A stretch of 64,000 nt of DNA from Dactylorhiza incarnata (lineage: Eukaryota; Streptophyta; Magnoliopsida; Asparagales; Orchidaceae): contig JAWHQI010000075.1 of assembly GCA_033032865.1 (NCBI GenBank), positions 3,720,001 to 3,784,000 of the forward strand, in the 5' to 3' direction. Position 1 is the stretch's first letter. Every line of letters begins with the position of its first letter. The notes beneath the pieces were generated by a model, which worked only from the letters and a program-made list of their open reading frames with translations, searched no databases and had not been told where the DNA came from. Shown one piece after another: positions 11,152 to 22,878 of this stretch. The position numbers and the translations under genes were made by a program.

Positions 11152-13381
11152 ATGTCAGGCCGGAAGTTGCGGAATCAACCCAGAGGAAGTCATCCTGATG
11201 CAGGCCGTGCAGCATCAGAAAATCTAGAAATCCGTTTTGAACGAGCCCTCGAACAAACTCGACAAGAGTTTGCTCGAGCACAGCATGAGACCGCTCAACA
11301 AATGGAGGCAATGGGAAAAGCTCTAGAGATAATTTCCCAGCATTTAGCTCCTCGTGCCGCTGATATCGCCACACCGACAGTTGCACAAGAAACTTACGAA
11401 CAAGTTTTAGACCGTGCGGTCCTCGAACCTGCCGCACCTACGCGATCACAAGGGGACGAGCTTGCTGCACGACAAGAGTTTTTTCAAGCTGCTGCCCGGG
11501 GAAGCCCAGCCCGAGTATCAAATTTCCAGGAGGGTGTCATTTCCCGCCCCGTTGAATTGTCGGAAGAATCATCCCCATTCATAGAACAAGTTAGGTGGGA
11601 GCCTGTTCCGATGGGTTTCCGAGAGCCTAGACTCCCAGTATATATCGGAAAGGATGATCTGATTTCTCATTTGCAAGCTTTTGAAGCTGCCGTCTCAATG
11701 AGAACCTTGTCGGAGGCTCTTCGTTGTAAATTGTTTGTGACTTCCCTCGGAGGAGAGGCAAGAGAATGGTTTTTCAGCCTCCCGTCAAGATCTGTTGCTA
11801 ACTTTGCAGACCTAAGGAGAGAGTTTCTCCTATGATTTGCTACCTCGAGAAAACGGAAGAGTGGGCCCGCAGCTCTCTTCAAGATCAAACAAGGGGAAAA
11901 TGAAACGACAGCTCATTTTGTTGCTCGATTTCAAGAAGAAATCTTAAACATCCGAGATGTCGGTCCCATCCTCCATCAAATTGCATTCATAAATGCCTTA
12001 CGCGAAGGCCCACTAAAATTAAAAGTTACCACCAAGGAACCTAATTCCTATCAGGAGTTGATCACAATTGTGAATAGGTTTATTGAGGGTGAAATTTGTA
12101 ATCCAGAATATGTCTCATATCTCTCTAGTATGGCCTACCAGGGGACAAATAACTTCTCCTCTTCGAACCCGCAACATCATCAAAAGACAACCCGCCAAGA
12201 ATATCAACCTCCCATTTTTCGGGGAAAAAATTTCCGTCATCATCGCACAAACAACAACCATCAACAATTTACCCAATGGCAACAACCAGCCCAGACTCAG
12301 CCGATAACCTGTTTCCCTCTCTTACCCCTTCAAACTAACCCACCTAAGCAATCTTTTAACAATTCACAAGAATATTTTCCAGATCTTCCCCTTCCAATTT
12401 CAGAAATTTTGGAAATCATTGAAAGGCAGCCTTTCTTCAATAGGCCAGCCCCAATGAAATCTGACGTTAAATTCAGAAATCAAAGCCTCTATTGTGAGTT
12501 CCACAAAGAAAGAGGACATCAAACTGAAAACTGCAGAGCGCTCAGATTTTTAATCGAAAAACTCCTCAAGGAAGGGAAGCTTCAAGTTCTAATCAACAAA
12601 AAAGTGGAAGATCAAACAAAGAAGGCAAAGACCATCGCTGAGGTCGGTTGGGAATGCCAGGAGGTAGAAGATGCTGGGCTCTTTGGTAGCATCCATATCA
12701 GTTGTGAATGCGTAGAGGCGGATGACGAAGGAGAAAATGGTATGCTTTTCTGCATCCATGGAGGTGTTGGACTTGAATCCTCCAAAAAGTCTAGTATGGC
12801 CAGAATCTTCAGGGAAGAAGTCTCTGTCGCCACTACCTCCACTCCAGTTCCAGAGGTAGCCATCTTCAGCAAAGAAGATCTTCCACCCCACGGGAATCCC
12901 TTTAATGATGCTATTGTAATCAAGGCTGTGATAGAAAATTTCACAGTTGAGAGGGTCCTGGTGGATACTGGTAGCTCGGTTAATCTACTATTCAAATCAA
13001 CCTTTGAGGCTTTAAAAACCGGGAAGAAGATGCTTCCTACTGAAGGACCTCTTTATGGTTTCTCGGGGGAGAAAAAAGAAGTCGAAGGAAGAGTATCACT
13101 GACCGTGATGTGGGAGGAATTATCAAAAAGTTGAATTCGTCATAGTAGACGCTCCTAACAGCTACTAAGCTATTTTTGGCAGACCCCTCCTTAATCAATT
13201 CAGAGCGATAGTTTCTACCTTCCACCTCGCGCTAAAATTCTCTGCCCACGGAAAGCAATTCAGGGTTAGGAGCGACCCCAAGCTGGCTCGAGAATGTTAC
13301 GTCAGAACAGTCAGTTTCATCGACATAAGTGCTCAGCTGGGAATCAAAGAGAAAGTACTAGTGCCTCTGAGTTCAGAATAA
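11152..13381 (+). pseudogene. Inner Tat gag-protease
   Basis: ATG at 11152, 55 bp after the LTR. The N-terminal part is Gln/Glu-rich and probably coiled; the gag core follows (LPVYIGKDDLISHLQAFE..., ...EAREWFFSLP, about 11632-11800). A CGA-to-TGA-type stop lies at 11833, but the same frame continues to 13134. A Tat-style knuckle C-x2-H-x4-H-x4-C (CEFHKERGHQTENC) lies near 12490. The aspartic protease motif DTGSS is at 12964-12978. The frame shifts near 13120 and the protease end continues to a stop at 13379-13381, with one more stop near 13167. The product would package RNA and process the polyprotein; as it stands it is broken in at least three places. Confidence 0.88.
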
Positions 13382-13644
13382 GGGGATTGTGATGCTTAAC
13401 TTTGAACTCACTTGTTAACAAATAACGATTCTGTTGTTTTCAGCAAATAAACCTCCTTAAATTTCTTCAAAACTTAAAGTTTGTAACCAAACGTGTTCTG
13501 ATAAAATGCATCTTTTCTCCATTTCGTTTATTCGCTATTACTTCATTTAACCTAAACTAATTTCTAGTCTACTATTGTTTATTTTAATATTTTTTTTTAA
13601 AAAAAGCATTGGCTACTTTTTTTTATATCATACAAATATCCTCA
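13382..13644 (+). other. AT-rich spacer between protease and RT; candidate intron
   Basis: The sequence is AT-rich and stop-dense, unlike the coding DNA on both sides. It ends with a pyrimidine-rich run and an ATCCTCAG acceptor-like site at about 13637-13644, directly before the coding frame leading to RT. Ogre/Tat elements are known to have an intron at this place. A donor could not be fixed. Confidence 0.4.
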
Positions 13645-15890
13645 GGATAGAAATGACAGCTTCGGAAGAATTCATTCTAGAGGATCATGAAGACGAGATC
13701 AAAAATAGAGCCGAGGGAACTCATTTAGAACCTGCTCAAGGTATCCAGCTTGTTCTGCTTGAAGAAGACAAGGACAAGGGACTCTCAATTAATGCAGAAC
13801 TTTCTGAAATAGAAAAAGGAGAATTGATAACTTGTCTATTCAGAAATCTCAATATATTCGCTTGGTCCACAAATGATATGCCAGGGATGGACCCTGATAT
13901 AGCCTGTCATCACTTAAATATAGATCCAGCTTTTAAGCCGGTCGTACAGAGAAAACGAGCAGTAGCGGATACTCTAGCTGAACCAATTAGAGAAGAAGTT
14001 CAAAAACTTCTCAAAGCTGGTTTCATCCAGGAAGTACAATATCCAGATTGGTTTTCAAACGTAGTTATGGTAAAAAAGCCTGGCGGCAAGTGGAGGATGT
14101 GTGTAGATTTCACCAAGCTAAATAAAGCCTGTCCAAAGGATTGCTATCCTTTACCTCGAATAGATTCTTTGGTTGATTCCGCAGTCGGATTTCCTTACAT
14201 GAGTTTCCTGGATGCCTTCTCAGGATATCATCAAATCAGAATGCATAAGCTAGATATTCCTCATACCTCTTTTATAACGAACGACGGGTGTTTTTGTTAT
14301 AAAGTAATGCCTTTTGGTTTAAAGAATGCAGGAGAAACCTATCAGAGAATGATGGATTTCGTATTCAAAAAGCAAAAAGGCAGAAATCTTGAAGTATACG
14401 TAGACGACCTTCTCATCAAAAGTAAACAGTTTTTGTCTCATTTAGAAGATCTCGAGGAAACCTTCTCAACACTCTGAGCATTCAACATGAGGTTAAACCC
14501 GCTGAAATGTGTATTTGGAGCCAACAAGGGTAAGTTCTTAGGTCATCTGCTGACTCAGGACGGCCTTGAACCTAATCCAGATAAGATAAAGGCAATTCTT
14601 GATATGACACCTCCGAGAACACCAAAAGAGGTTCAACAGTTGGGAGGCAGAATGATAGGATTAAGTCGATTTATATCTCGATCGGGAGATAAGAGTGCTC
14701 CTTTTTTCAGAATTCTCCGGAAAGCCTCTAAGTTCGAATGGACAGAAGAATGTGACTTAGCATTCAGTCAATTAAAGAAACAATTAACTTCAATCCTTCT
14801 TCTCCAGAGCCCCCGCGAGGGTGAAAGCTTATTTTTATATTTAGGTGTCGGAGCCTACGCAATCAGCTCAGTTTTGGTTAGGGAAGAAAAGAAGAAGCAA
14901 TTTCCAGTCTACTATGTTAGTAGAGTCCTGAAAAACGCAGAAAATAGATATCCGATACTAGAAAAGCTCGCTCTAGCACTCATCATTTCAGCCAAAAAGC
15001 TCAGACCATATTTTCAAGCCCATTCAATTCAAGTAGTAACAGATTTACCTCTAAAAAGTGTGCAAGAAAGGCCAGAACACTCAGGCAGGTTGGCTAAATG
15101 GGCTATCGAGTTAAGTGAATTCAATATCTCATATGTCCCGCGAACGGCCATCAAAGCACAAGTATTAGCCGATTTCTTAATAGATACAGCGGGTAATGAA
15201 CCTAAAAATGATGTCAGAGAATTTATACCTTGGACAATTTATGTTGATGGAGCTTCAGGAAAAAATTCTTCAGGGGCAGGAGTCATCTTGATCAATCCGA
15301 ACGGAGTTAAATTAAATCAAGCTTTGAAATTTCATTTTTTTGATTACCAATAATCAGGCAGAATACGAAGCTCTCTTAGCAGGACTTCGTTTTGCTAGAG
15401 AATTAAGCATCGAAGATGTTGAAGTCAAAACAGATTCATTAGTCATGGCGTCCCAAGTAAACAACACTTACGAGACTAAAGAGCCAATTCTAAAGAAGTA
15501 TCTAAAAGTAGTAAAACAAGAGATCGGGAAATTCAAAAGTTTCACTATCCAACATATCCCAAGATTAGAAAATTCAGATGCGGATCATCTAGCTAAATTT
15601 TTGTTATTATCAGGAGGAACCACTTCAGATCTTTTCCATCCAACAATTAACAAAGATTCAGTAATGCAGGTTGACCATAAAAGTTCCTGGATGGATCCTT
15701 TCATCTTATATCTTTCATCAGGGAAATTCCACGATAGTATAAAAGACAAGAGGAGATTCAAATTAAAGGCAGCCTACTATTATCTAATTTCAGGTATCCT
15801 ATATCGAAAAACCTTTTTGGCTCCTTTATCTAGGTGTAATCAGAAGAAGAAGTTCCGATTATCCTCCGAGAGGTACACTCCGGAGAGTGT
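13645..15890 (+). pseudogene. Inner Tat RT, RNase H and second RNase H
   Basis: RT motifs run in order: WRMCVDFTKLNKACPKD (about 14090), DAFSGYHQI (about 14210), MPFGLKNAGETYQ (about 14310) and the catalytic YVDD at 14397-14408. A TGA stop lies at 14475 and the frame then continues. Ty3 RNase H covers about 14830-15190. The second RNase H (YVDGASGKNSSGAGVIL..., NNQAEYEALLAGL...) starts near 15240. A frameshift near 15345 moves the frame inside this domain, and a later one near 15880 brings it back to the original frame. The tandem pair of RNase H domains is diagnostic for the Tat lineage. Confidence 0.9.
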
Positions 15891-16922
15891 GGCAGTCATT
15901 CAGGGGCACAGACTCTAGAAAAGAGAATTCTAAGGCAGGGATACTTTTGGCCTAGAATAAGGAAAGATGCAGCGGACTATGCTAAGAAATGTATCCAGTG
16001 TCAAAAATTTGCTCCACTATAGTATCAGCCCGCCAAACAACTAAAATTCACTTGGGTATGGGGAATGGATCTACTTGGGCCTTTTCCTATGGCAAGCGGA
16101 CAAAGGCGTTTCATCCTAGTTATGATAGATTATTTTAGCAAATGGATTGAAGCTAAAGCTTTAGCCAAAACAACCACCCAGATAGTAAAAAACTTTATTT
16201 GGGGAGAAATTATCTGTAGGCATGGAATTCCCATGGCCATAATCACAGACAATGGGCCTCAATTTAACAACTCAGAAATGATTAACTTCTGCGACGAAAC
16301 AGGAGTAGAGATTCGATTTGCATCAGTTCATCATCCAAGGAGTAATGGGCAGGTAGAAGCGGCTAATAAATGTCTCCTGAACCTTCTTAAGAAAAAAGTA
16401 GAGAATATCAGAGGCAATTGGGCAGAACAGCTTCCAGCAGTTCTCTGGGCCCTCAGAACTACCCCAACAGGTGCAACTGGCGAAACCCCTTTCAAACTAT
16501 CTCATGGGTCAGAAGCCTTATTTCCAATCGAATTTGAGGTAAAGAGTCCCAGGGTTTTGTTAGCTCAACAAAATCAAGATACCTGGATAGAGGAAAATGA
16601 TGAAGATCTCAAACTTAGCCTCGACTTAATTGAGGAATTAAGAGACGAAGCTCTAATAAGGCAAGAAGAAGTAAAAAGAAGAATGGCCAGATATTTCGAT
16701 AAAAATACAAGGATCAAAGAATTCACTACTGGAGACTTGGTTCTAAAAAAGGTCGATACAGCAGCAAGATCCAGCTCAGTCGGAAAATTGAATCCAAATT
16801 GGGCAGGTCCCTATATAATAAAAGAAGTCCTAAAGAATGGAGCCTACCGCCTTAATACTTATGATAGGAATGAAATAGCAAAAACTTGGATTGGAGATGA
16901 CCTAAAACGTTTCTTCTCTTAA
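15891..16922 (+). pseudogene. Inner Tat integrase
   Basis: The HHCC zinc-binding region runs from about 15890 to 16015 (HSGAQTL..., CIQCQKF) and is interrupted by TAG at 16020-16022. The core has the complete catalytic triad: D in MDLLGPF (16065), D in ITDNGPQF (about 16240) and E in NGQVEAANK (about 16350). The C-terminal module ends in GDLVLKKVDT...GKLNPNWAGPY, and the stop is at 16920-16922. It is nearly intact from 16065 on. It shares the sequence pattern of the outer Tat copy at 3740-4606, where the first Asp is lost. Confidence 0.9.
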
Positions 16923-18094
16923 AAACAGGCTTCTCATCATTTTTCTAGCAATGTATTCATACCCAGAAAACAGTTACCAATAAAACTATGGACTTTTCGT
17001 ATTCTTATTTCAAAAACTCCTTTTTTATGAAAATTTAAATAGACAAATCCAACAAAACACCAAAGCAGATATCGCCGGATCATACATGAACCCCCATGAA
17101 TTGAAGCTGAGCATAACACCTGCATTGACCACGGATTGCGGGGAGATTTCGCTTCCGTATAGCAGTAGCTCACCAATCTCATTTGAGAGGGTTCAATATG
17201 ATATCCCGGATCTTGGACGATATGTGAGCACATCACTGCATCAAGGGAGGTCTTGGTGAATGCCACCTATGTCGTACCTTCAGATAGTGGCAACAGGCCA
17301 TCGCAGCCTGCTACACTCGAATACTATTTGGTTGTTCTTCCTTAAAAACCATTTAGAATGTATAAAAAGAAATAATGGTGCGGTAAACGTGGATAGCTTT
17401 CTCTCTTTAGCCCTGACTAAAAGGTTATTTCACATATAAACACATATATATATCCTGCTTACGAACTTACTAAGATCATCTTGTCTATTTATCTTTTTTT
17501 TTTAAAAACCATAAGGTCATCTCATTTTTCCTCCCTCTACAAATTATCTATCAAAAAATTCATAACTTATAATGCATATAACTATTTTTTCCTGTGATTA
17601 CGTTTTTGAAATCAGGTCGGGCGATCTCAGAGCTCAGACCGCTTCAGAAGGATCTTGAAATATCCCGAGCAAGTCCCAGAACTCCCCAGACCCCGCCATC
17701 CAGAACAATTATCATCTAAAAATACTAATTCCAAGAACGATCTGCAACATGAAGATCGCTACATCTCATTCAGTATTCAATAAAACTGAGCGTGGAATAA
17801 AACTGGAAATAATATCAAGACCGTTCGGTCATAATACAAGATCGACTAAATATTGAAGAAATAATTTGCAAAAATATTTTTCTATCTCACATAACACAGC
17901 AGAAGACAGAAAGAGAAAAATACACAAAGGCAAAATGACACAACCAGATACAGGTATGCATGGAAAAAATTAACTTCTATTTTTACTACTGCTCATTTAA
18001 AAGATTTCATTACATCAGCAATAATTTAGGCCGCCATATCAGCGGTCAGATACATTTGAATAAGCAAAAATAGAAAAACAATATATTCCTTTCT
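16923..18094. other. Inner Tat region between integrase and antisense gene B; no gene
   Basis: AT-rich, no supported coding region and no tandem array; the outer Tat element has its 84-bp array at the equivalent position. It probably serves as the 3' untranslated region of the polyprotein mRNA and of antisense gene B. Confidence 0.6.
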
Positions 18095-20008
18095 CTACTT
18101 CTTCTTCTTCTTGGAGGGTAGGTCTTCATCTTCAGTTGAAGCGGAATCAGCACTGTGTTCGCTCGAGCTAGAAGACTTTTCCAGAGAACCAACATCGGAT
18201 TTCGCTGCCGAGCTCAGCTCATCATTTGGATCGAACTGACTTCCGCTTCGCTCATCATCATTCCTAATCAATGGCTTGCTAAAATCAGTGTTCAGAAAAT
18301 CGTCTACATTCTCGAAATCGAGTTCGTCAAACTTTTCATGTGTAACCATTGGACCTCCTAAAAAATCATCCTCATTCATCTCATTAAACTCAGCTCCAAG
18401 CTCATTTCTGTCTTTCCCTACCCCTCCTCTTTCCACTTCATCTTCCTCACTTACAATTTCCACTTTTTCCTCTTCCTCTCCTTCCATATCCTTTACCTCC
18501 GTCTCTTCATCTAATTTTTCTTCCTCTTCCATCATAATATCTTCCTCCACTTGAGAAGCAGCGGCCTCGGGGAACAAAGATGAAAAATCAGTGTCTTCAG
18601 GGATCTGAACACCATTATATCGCAACTTACAAAGAGTCATTTCAACTGCTTCATTTATCTCCCCCAACATCACCTTTCGATAAGCAGAATTATTTTCGTC
18701 ATACATTTCTTTCTTTGTTCTCTACAAAATAATAATACGATAAGGTTAATATCATTCAAGGTAAGACGAACAAGAACAAAGAAACTAGACCGCGCGGTCT
18801 TAATTACCTCCAGCTCGGCCTTAACAGCCTTATTCTCCTGCATATACCTTCGAAGCAGTCTTCCCAAATGATGACAATAAACCTGATGTCTGAGACCAGT
18901 CTGGGCACACATATCAGGAATAAGACAATCCTCCCAGCTGTAAACCTCCTTAAAATTTTCTTCACCGTAGAGTGCAGTTGAGACCGCGCTAGCATGGCAA
19001 GAAAGCCCACCGCCCCAGTTCAGAAGGGATGTGGAAACTCCCACACGTTTTCCCTTAGCATCCCATTTTAGAAGCGGTCTCCCTTGCAGGTCGGTCATCG
19101 AACTCCTATAACCATACAGGTCAAAGGATTTGTCAGAATACTCCGTAGGCCCGGCGGTTTGACATCGATATCGATCCTGGTACCACTTCAGTCTTTTTTC
19201 TCTTTGAGTAAGTTCACCCTCAGGAGCGTAAGGTAAGGAAGAAGGAACTTGCAAGACGGCTGCAAGACAAAAAAGATTTTCAAATGAAATCGAGACTTTA
19301 GGTCGGCCGGTCAGAAAAACTAAGATCGCGAGAACTCATTATCCTTTCTTCTAACAGAGGAAACCTGAGGCCAAAGTCCTAGATAATGATCTAGATCGGC
19401 CCTGCGATCCTTCAGCAAATCCTTTATCTGCTTCTCCACCTCAGATAAACCTTTTGGTTTCCGAAAAAATGATTCATCTCGAAACTTTGGATAAGTTCGC
19501 AGACCACCCAGCCTTCCTTGGAAAATTAAATATCTTTCTGCCCAGTTCAGGACCTTGTTAGGAAGGTTAATAACCTTCAGACCGTTGCAAGTGAAATATA
19601 ACAGCCCTTTGAAATCTTCTATTCTCGAACCCTCTTTTAAAACTTTTAGGGTAAAAAGCGATCTGAATAAATCAAGGGTGAACTCGACTTTAACTGACCG
19701 AAGATAAACTATATAAGTAAAAATTAATGCAATCGAGTTTGAGGGAAGCTGCCCAGGAACAACACCATAATGTCTAAGAATTTGTTTCATCTCCCACGGA
19801 AGGGGGAGGCAAAAACCATGCAAGAAATGTTCTATGGGCACCGCGATCTCAAATTAAGACGTTCACCTACAGCGGGTAGGCGAATCATTATTTGCGAGCT
19901 CATTGGATAATCTATCAAGAAATCTAAATATTCAGCTTGGGAAAGATGGCAAGGACGCTGCTCGGACTTGAGGAAGATCTTACAAGCACCAGCTCGCGCG
20001 GACACCAT
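18095..20008 (-). pseudogene. Inner Tat antisense gene B: Transposase_28-like protein, spliced
   Basis: Likely ATG at 20008-20006. Exon 1 contains the segment from MPIEHFLHG (19841) through GVVPGQLPSNSIALIF, the pattern of plant 'putative gypsy type transposon' proteins (Transposase_28). A frameshift or stop lies near 19845. Exon 2 starts at 19259 after a textbook acceptor (TTTTGTCTTGCAG) and ends at 18808. Intron 2 (18807-18722, 86 nt) has GAG|GTAATT and TTTTGTAG|AG and joins in frame. Exon 3 (18721-18095) encodes a very acidic tail ending in five lysines. The donor of intron 1 is unresolved. The order N-terminal domain, coiled region, acidic tail, the TATA box upstream and the homologous outer copy (32303-34115) all support a real antisense gene. 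Its role is unknown. Confidence 0.7.
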
Positions 20009-20078
20009 CCTCCAGAAAATTCCACACCGCCTAAACGAAATTTTTTAGAAAAGTATATTTAATAGGGCCACCGACCGG

Positions 20079-20086
20079 ATATATAG
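20079..20086 (-). promoter_or_regulatory. TATA-like box of antisense gene B
   Basis: On the minus strand GCTATATATCC lies about 70 bp upstream of the gene B ATG (20008). It is weaker than the TATAAATA boxes of the other three antisense genes but sits at a similar distance. Confidence 0.4.
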
Positions 20087-20386
20087 CAACGCGGGCAATC
20101 AAGATATAATCATTACCAAATCCAGGATCTTGGAGACCGCTGGTCCAGACTGCATTAACTCAAATAGACATTTCATGATCATCACAAATAAATCATATAA
20201 CAATAAATTTTCAGATCACACGATCTCAGAGTATATCGAAATATATTCTGAGATATATAGCAAAGCTAAAAAAGTTGAAAAATAATCCAAAATCAAAACA
20301 CAACATATACATACTCCATCTTAAATACATCCAAAAGTAGCCTGGCCAAGTCTCTCAATACTAGAAGCATAAAAACCAATTAAAAA

Positions 20387-22667
20387 TCATTTCGAAAGAT
20401 CCTTCTTCTTCCCAAGGAAGGCCACTCTATTCTGAATCTTATTGACTGCCGAAAGCGTCATGCAAATACCAGTATTAGCATCAACAACATATCATTGAAG
20501 ATCGCCGACATCTCGTTTCAGCTCTTCCCAAGAAATATTTTCCTCTTGGTTCGCGCGATCATCTGTGGCGACATTTGAAGAGCTCGCGAGCAAAGAAATA
20601 GGATAGCCCGTTCTCAGTTGAGCAAACGCGGTATGTAAAGCATCCGCTTTCCCCTTAAAGAAAATTGTTTCCTCCTTAGCTTCGCGAAGCCTTTTTCGTA
20701 AATCGTCCACCTCCTCCTCCAATTTTCTTTTACCATCTCTTTCTCTCTGCTCAAATAACTTCCGCTGATCAATTAGTTTCTGCTCATTTTTTACCAAGGC
20801 CGCGCGAAGTGATTTTACAACATCTCTCTCAGCCAACAAAATCCCATCCTTCTCCAGCATTTTCTTCTCAAAATCTCTCTCTCGAGATTGAAAGGTATGG
20901 ATCACTTGCATAAAGGGCGAAGCAAGTGTTGGAAGCGGAGGTAGATCGGTCTGATCAGCGGTTAGCTTAATCTTGTCTAACAACCTTCGGGCCTCCCTAT
21001 CTTCTCCTACAAGCAAAAAAGAAGTTCAATCATCTACAACCCAGAAAGAAAAGTTGCTAAGCATAATATTTCATACTTGGAGAAATAGAAACAGGATAGG
21101 CAGAAAGATCATCCCGAGCGGTCTCAGAGACCGTAAGAGCAGGGTTTAAAGTCGGGCGAAGAGGGCACTTTCGGCGTTCAAGATCTATCTTTTCTACTGT
21201 CTTTTTTGAGACAGATCTCCTTCTTTCCTTCGTCGTTTCAACTCTGAGAAACTAAGAAGAATGTCGTCGGTCTCAATAAGGATAAGCTCACGACGCCGGG
21301 CCGGAGATTGCGGCCTAATATAGATTGGCATAGAGATGTCAAGTGAAGCGGTCTGAAAAGGCTTACCAACCCGAATCGAGGAAATAGCGGTCGCACGCTC
21401 TTCGACCTGTTTTGCCATCGTAGCGTCATCCTGGTGAGGTAAGGGTTCTTCAGCAGAAGGAATTTCTTTTTCTCTCAGTATCTGAGCTTCAGAAGCGAGC
21501 CGATCCTCTTGCTTCCCTTCAGTATTAACATCTTTCTCCTTATTATTCTTCGGGATGACATCCAAAACCGTTTCGATCTCTTTCGAGACCGCGTCAACTC
21601 TCTCAAGATCATCTCTTCTTTTCTTTCTTTTTTTCTCAGAACCATTCCTTTTGATCATCTTTTCTTCTCTTCCTCTCTTTCTACTCTTTTTCTTTCTCTC
21701 TACATTTTCCTCTTCCTTTTCTTCATCTTTCTTCTCCTTTTCTTCACCTTCATTTTCATCTTCAAGATATCGCACAGTCTCGATATCAGATGTCTCAACC
21801 ATACCTTCAGGTGCAATAGATTTATTTGTAGAAGCCGCAAGGACTTTCTCCGAATCCCTCTCCAAGTCTTCCTCTAAGTCTATCTTCTCTGTCTCTCCTT
21901 CTCTCTTTTTTCTTCTCTCCTCATCCTTCTCTTCATCTTCTTTTCTTTTTCTTTTTGCTTCCTCCTTTTGACGTTGAATATCTGCATCCAAGGAAGCCCT
22001 GTGCTGTTTCGATACCAGTTCCATTCTCTTTTTCTCCAAAGAAGCTTTATCCAGTTGGCCCTCAGTCTTTACAACAACAAGGGCATCCGGTGTATAACTC
22101 CCAGGATTTAATAAGGCTCGAGTCCGCTCGTTCTCGAAAGGATCGAGTGACTGCAAAAGAAGAAGGAAAAAAATCGTTAATGAAAAATGCCAAAAAAGAG
22201 TCTTAAGACCGCAGCTACCTGTGGAGGAGCGATCTCAAGCGGGTCATCAAGACAAGCATCGACAGGTTTATTCACAAGGGTCTTGCCAAGAAGCTTCGAT
22301 TTGTCCCTTTTTATCTCAGCATCCTGGTCTATAATTTGTTGTCTCATCTTTTTAGCCAAGGATACCGTTTCCATGAGACTGGCCGAGACATCCTGGAAAC
22401 GTTTTTTAGCAGAAGGGTCCAAAGCTTCTGGTTCCTTTTTTGAGGCAGAAGATAAGTCCGTAGACCGATCGATCTCTTTAGCTTTTGTAGGAGAATCCGC
22501 AATAGTCAATACATTTGAGGCCGACATATCTGAGGCTTTGCTTTGTTCTTTCCCTGGAGGATTATTCAAAGGGGACATAACCGCTTTTCCTTTTTTAATA
22601 ATTGACTTCTTCAAAGTTACAGGAGGAATGACTCCTTTCTAGCAGCAATACTTTTTAACAAACCCAT
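20387..22667 (-). pseudogene. Inner Tat antisense gene A: charged coiled-coil protein, three exons
   Basis: Likely ATG at 22667-22665. Exon 1 runs to 22219; a one-base disruption lies near 22635. Intron 1 (22218-22151, 68 nt) is CCACAG|GTAGCT...CTTTTGCAG and joins in phase 0. Exon 2 (22150-21077) is strongly Lys/Glu/Arg-rich (about 21960-21500), typical of a long coiled coil or nuclear protein, with a frame change near 21220. Intron 2 (21076-21007, 70 nt) is CCAA|GTATGA...GCTTGTAG and restores the frame of exon 3. Exon 3 has further heptad-like coiled coil (about 20900-20640), a TGA at 20494-20492 and a final stop at 20389-20387. I recognise no enzyme domain. Two frame-keeping introns with good sites make chance unlikely. 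Confidence 0.7.
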
Positions 22668-22767
22668 GATCAACCGAAATTAAAAGCGAACTCAGAATTC
22701 AGACCGCCTGGTAAATTTCTACCTCAAAAACTTCAGTTTTTTGTAAAAATATAAGAGTCCACAGGTC

Positions 22768-22775
22768 TATTTATA
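22768..22775 (-). promoter_or_regulatory. TATA box of antisense gene A
   Basis: TATAAATA on the minus strand, about 100 bp upstream of the gene A ATG and about 100 bp inside the 3' LTR boundary. It lies outside the LTR, so it is an internal promoter separate from the LTR promoter. Confidence 0.6.
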
Positions 22776-22878
22776 GCTGGAACGAAAAAGATTTGAATAT
22801 TCCAAGTCATCGCAATCTTCGCGGTCTGAAGGTTAACATTTTCGAAGCACCTCAGAGCTTAAAAATGTGCGGGGATTA

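Noticed and set aside
18276..18554. Plus-strand Ser-rich frame
   Set aside because: Complement of the acidic tail of antisense gene B.
21509..21971. Plus-strand Phe/Ser-rich frames that look like membrane proteins
   Set aside because: They are the complement of the Lys/Glu-rich exon of antisense gene A (AAG/GAA read backwards as CTT/TTC).
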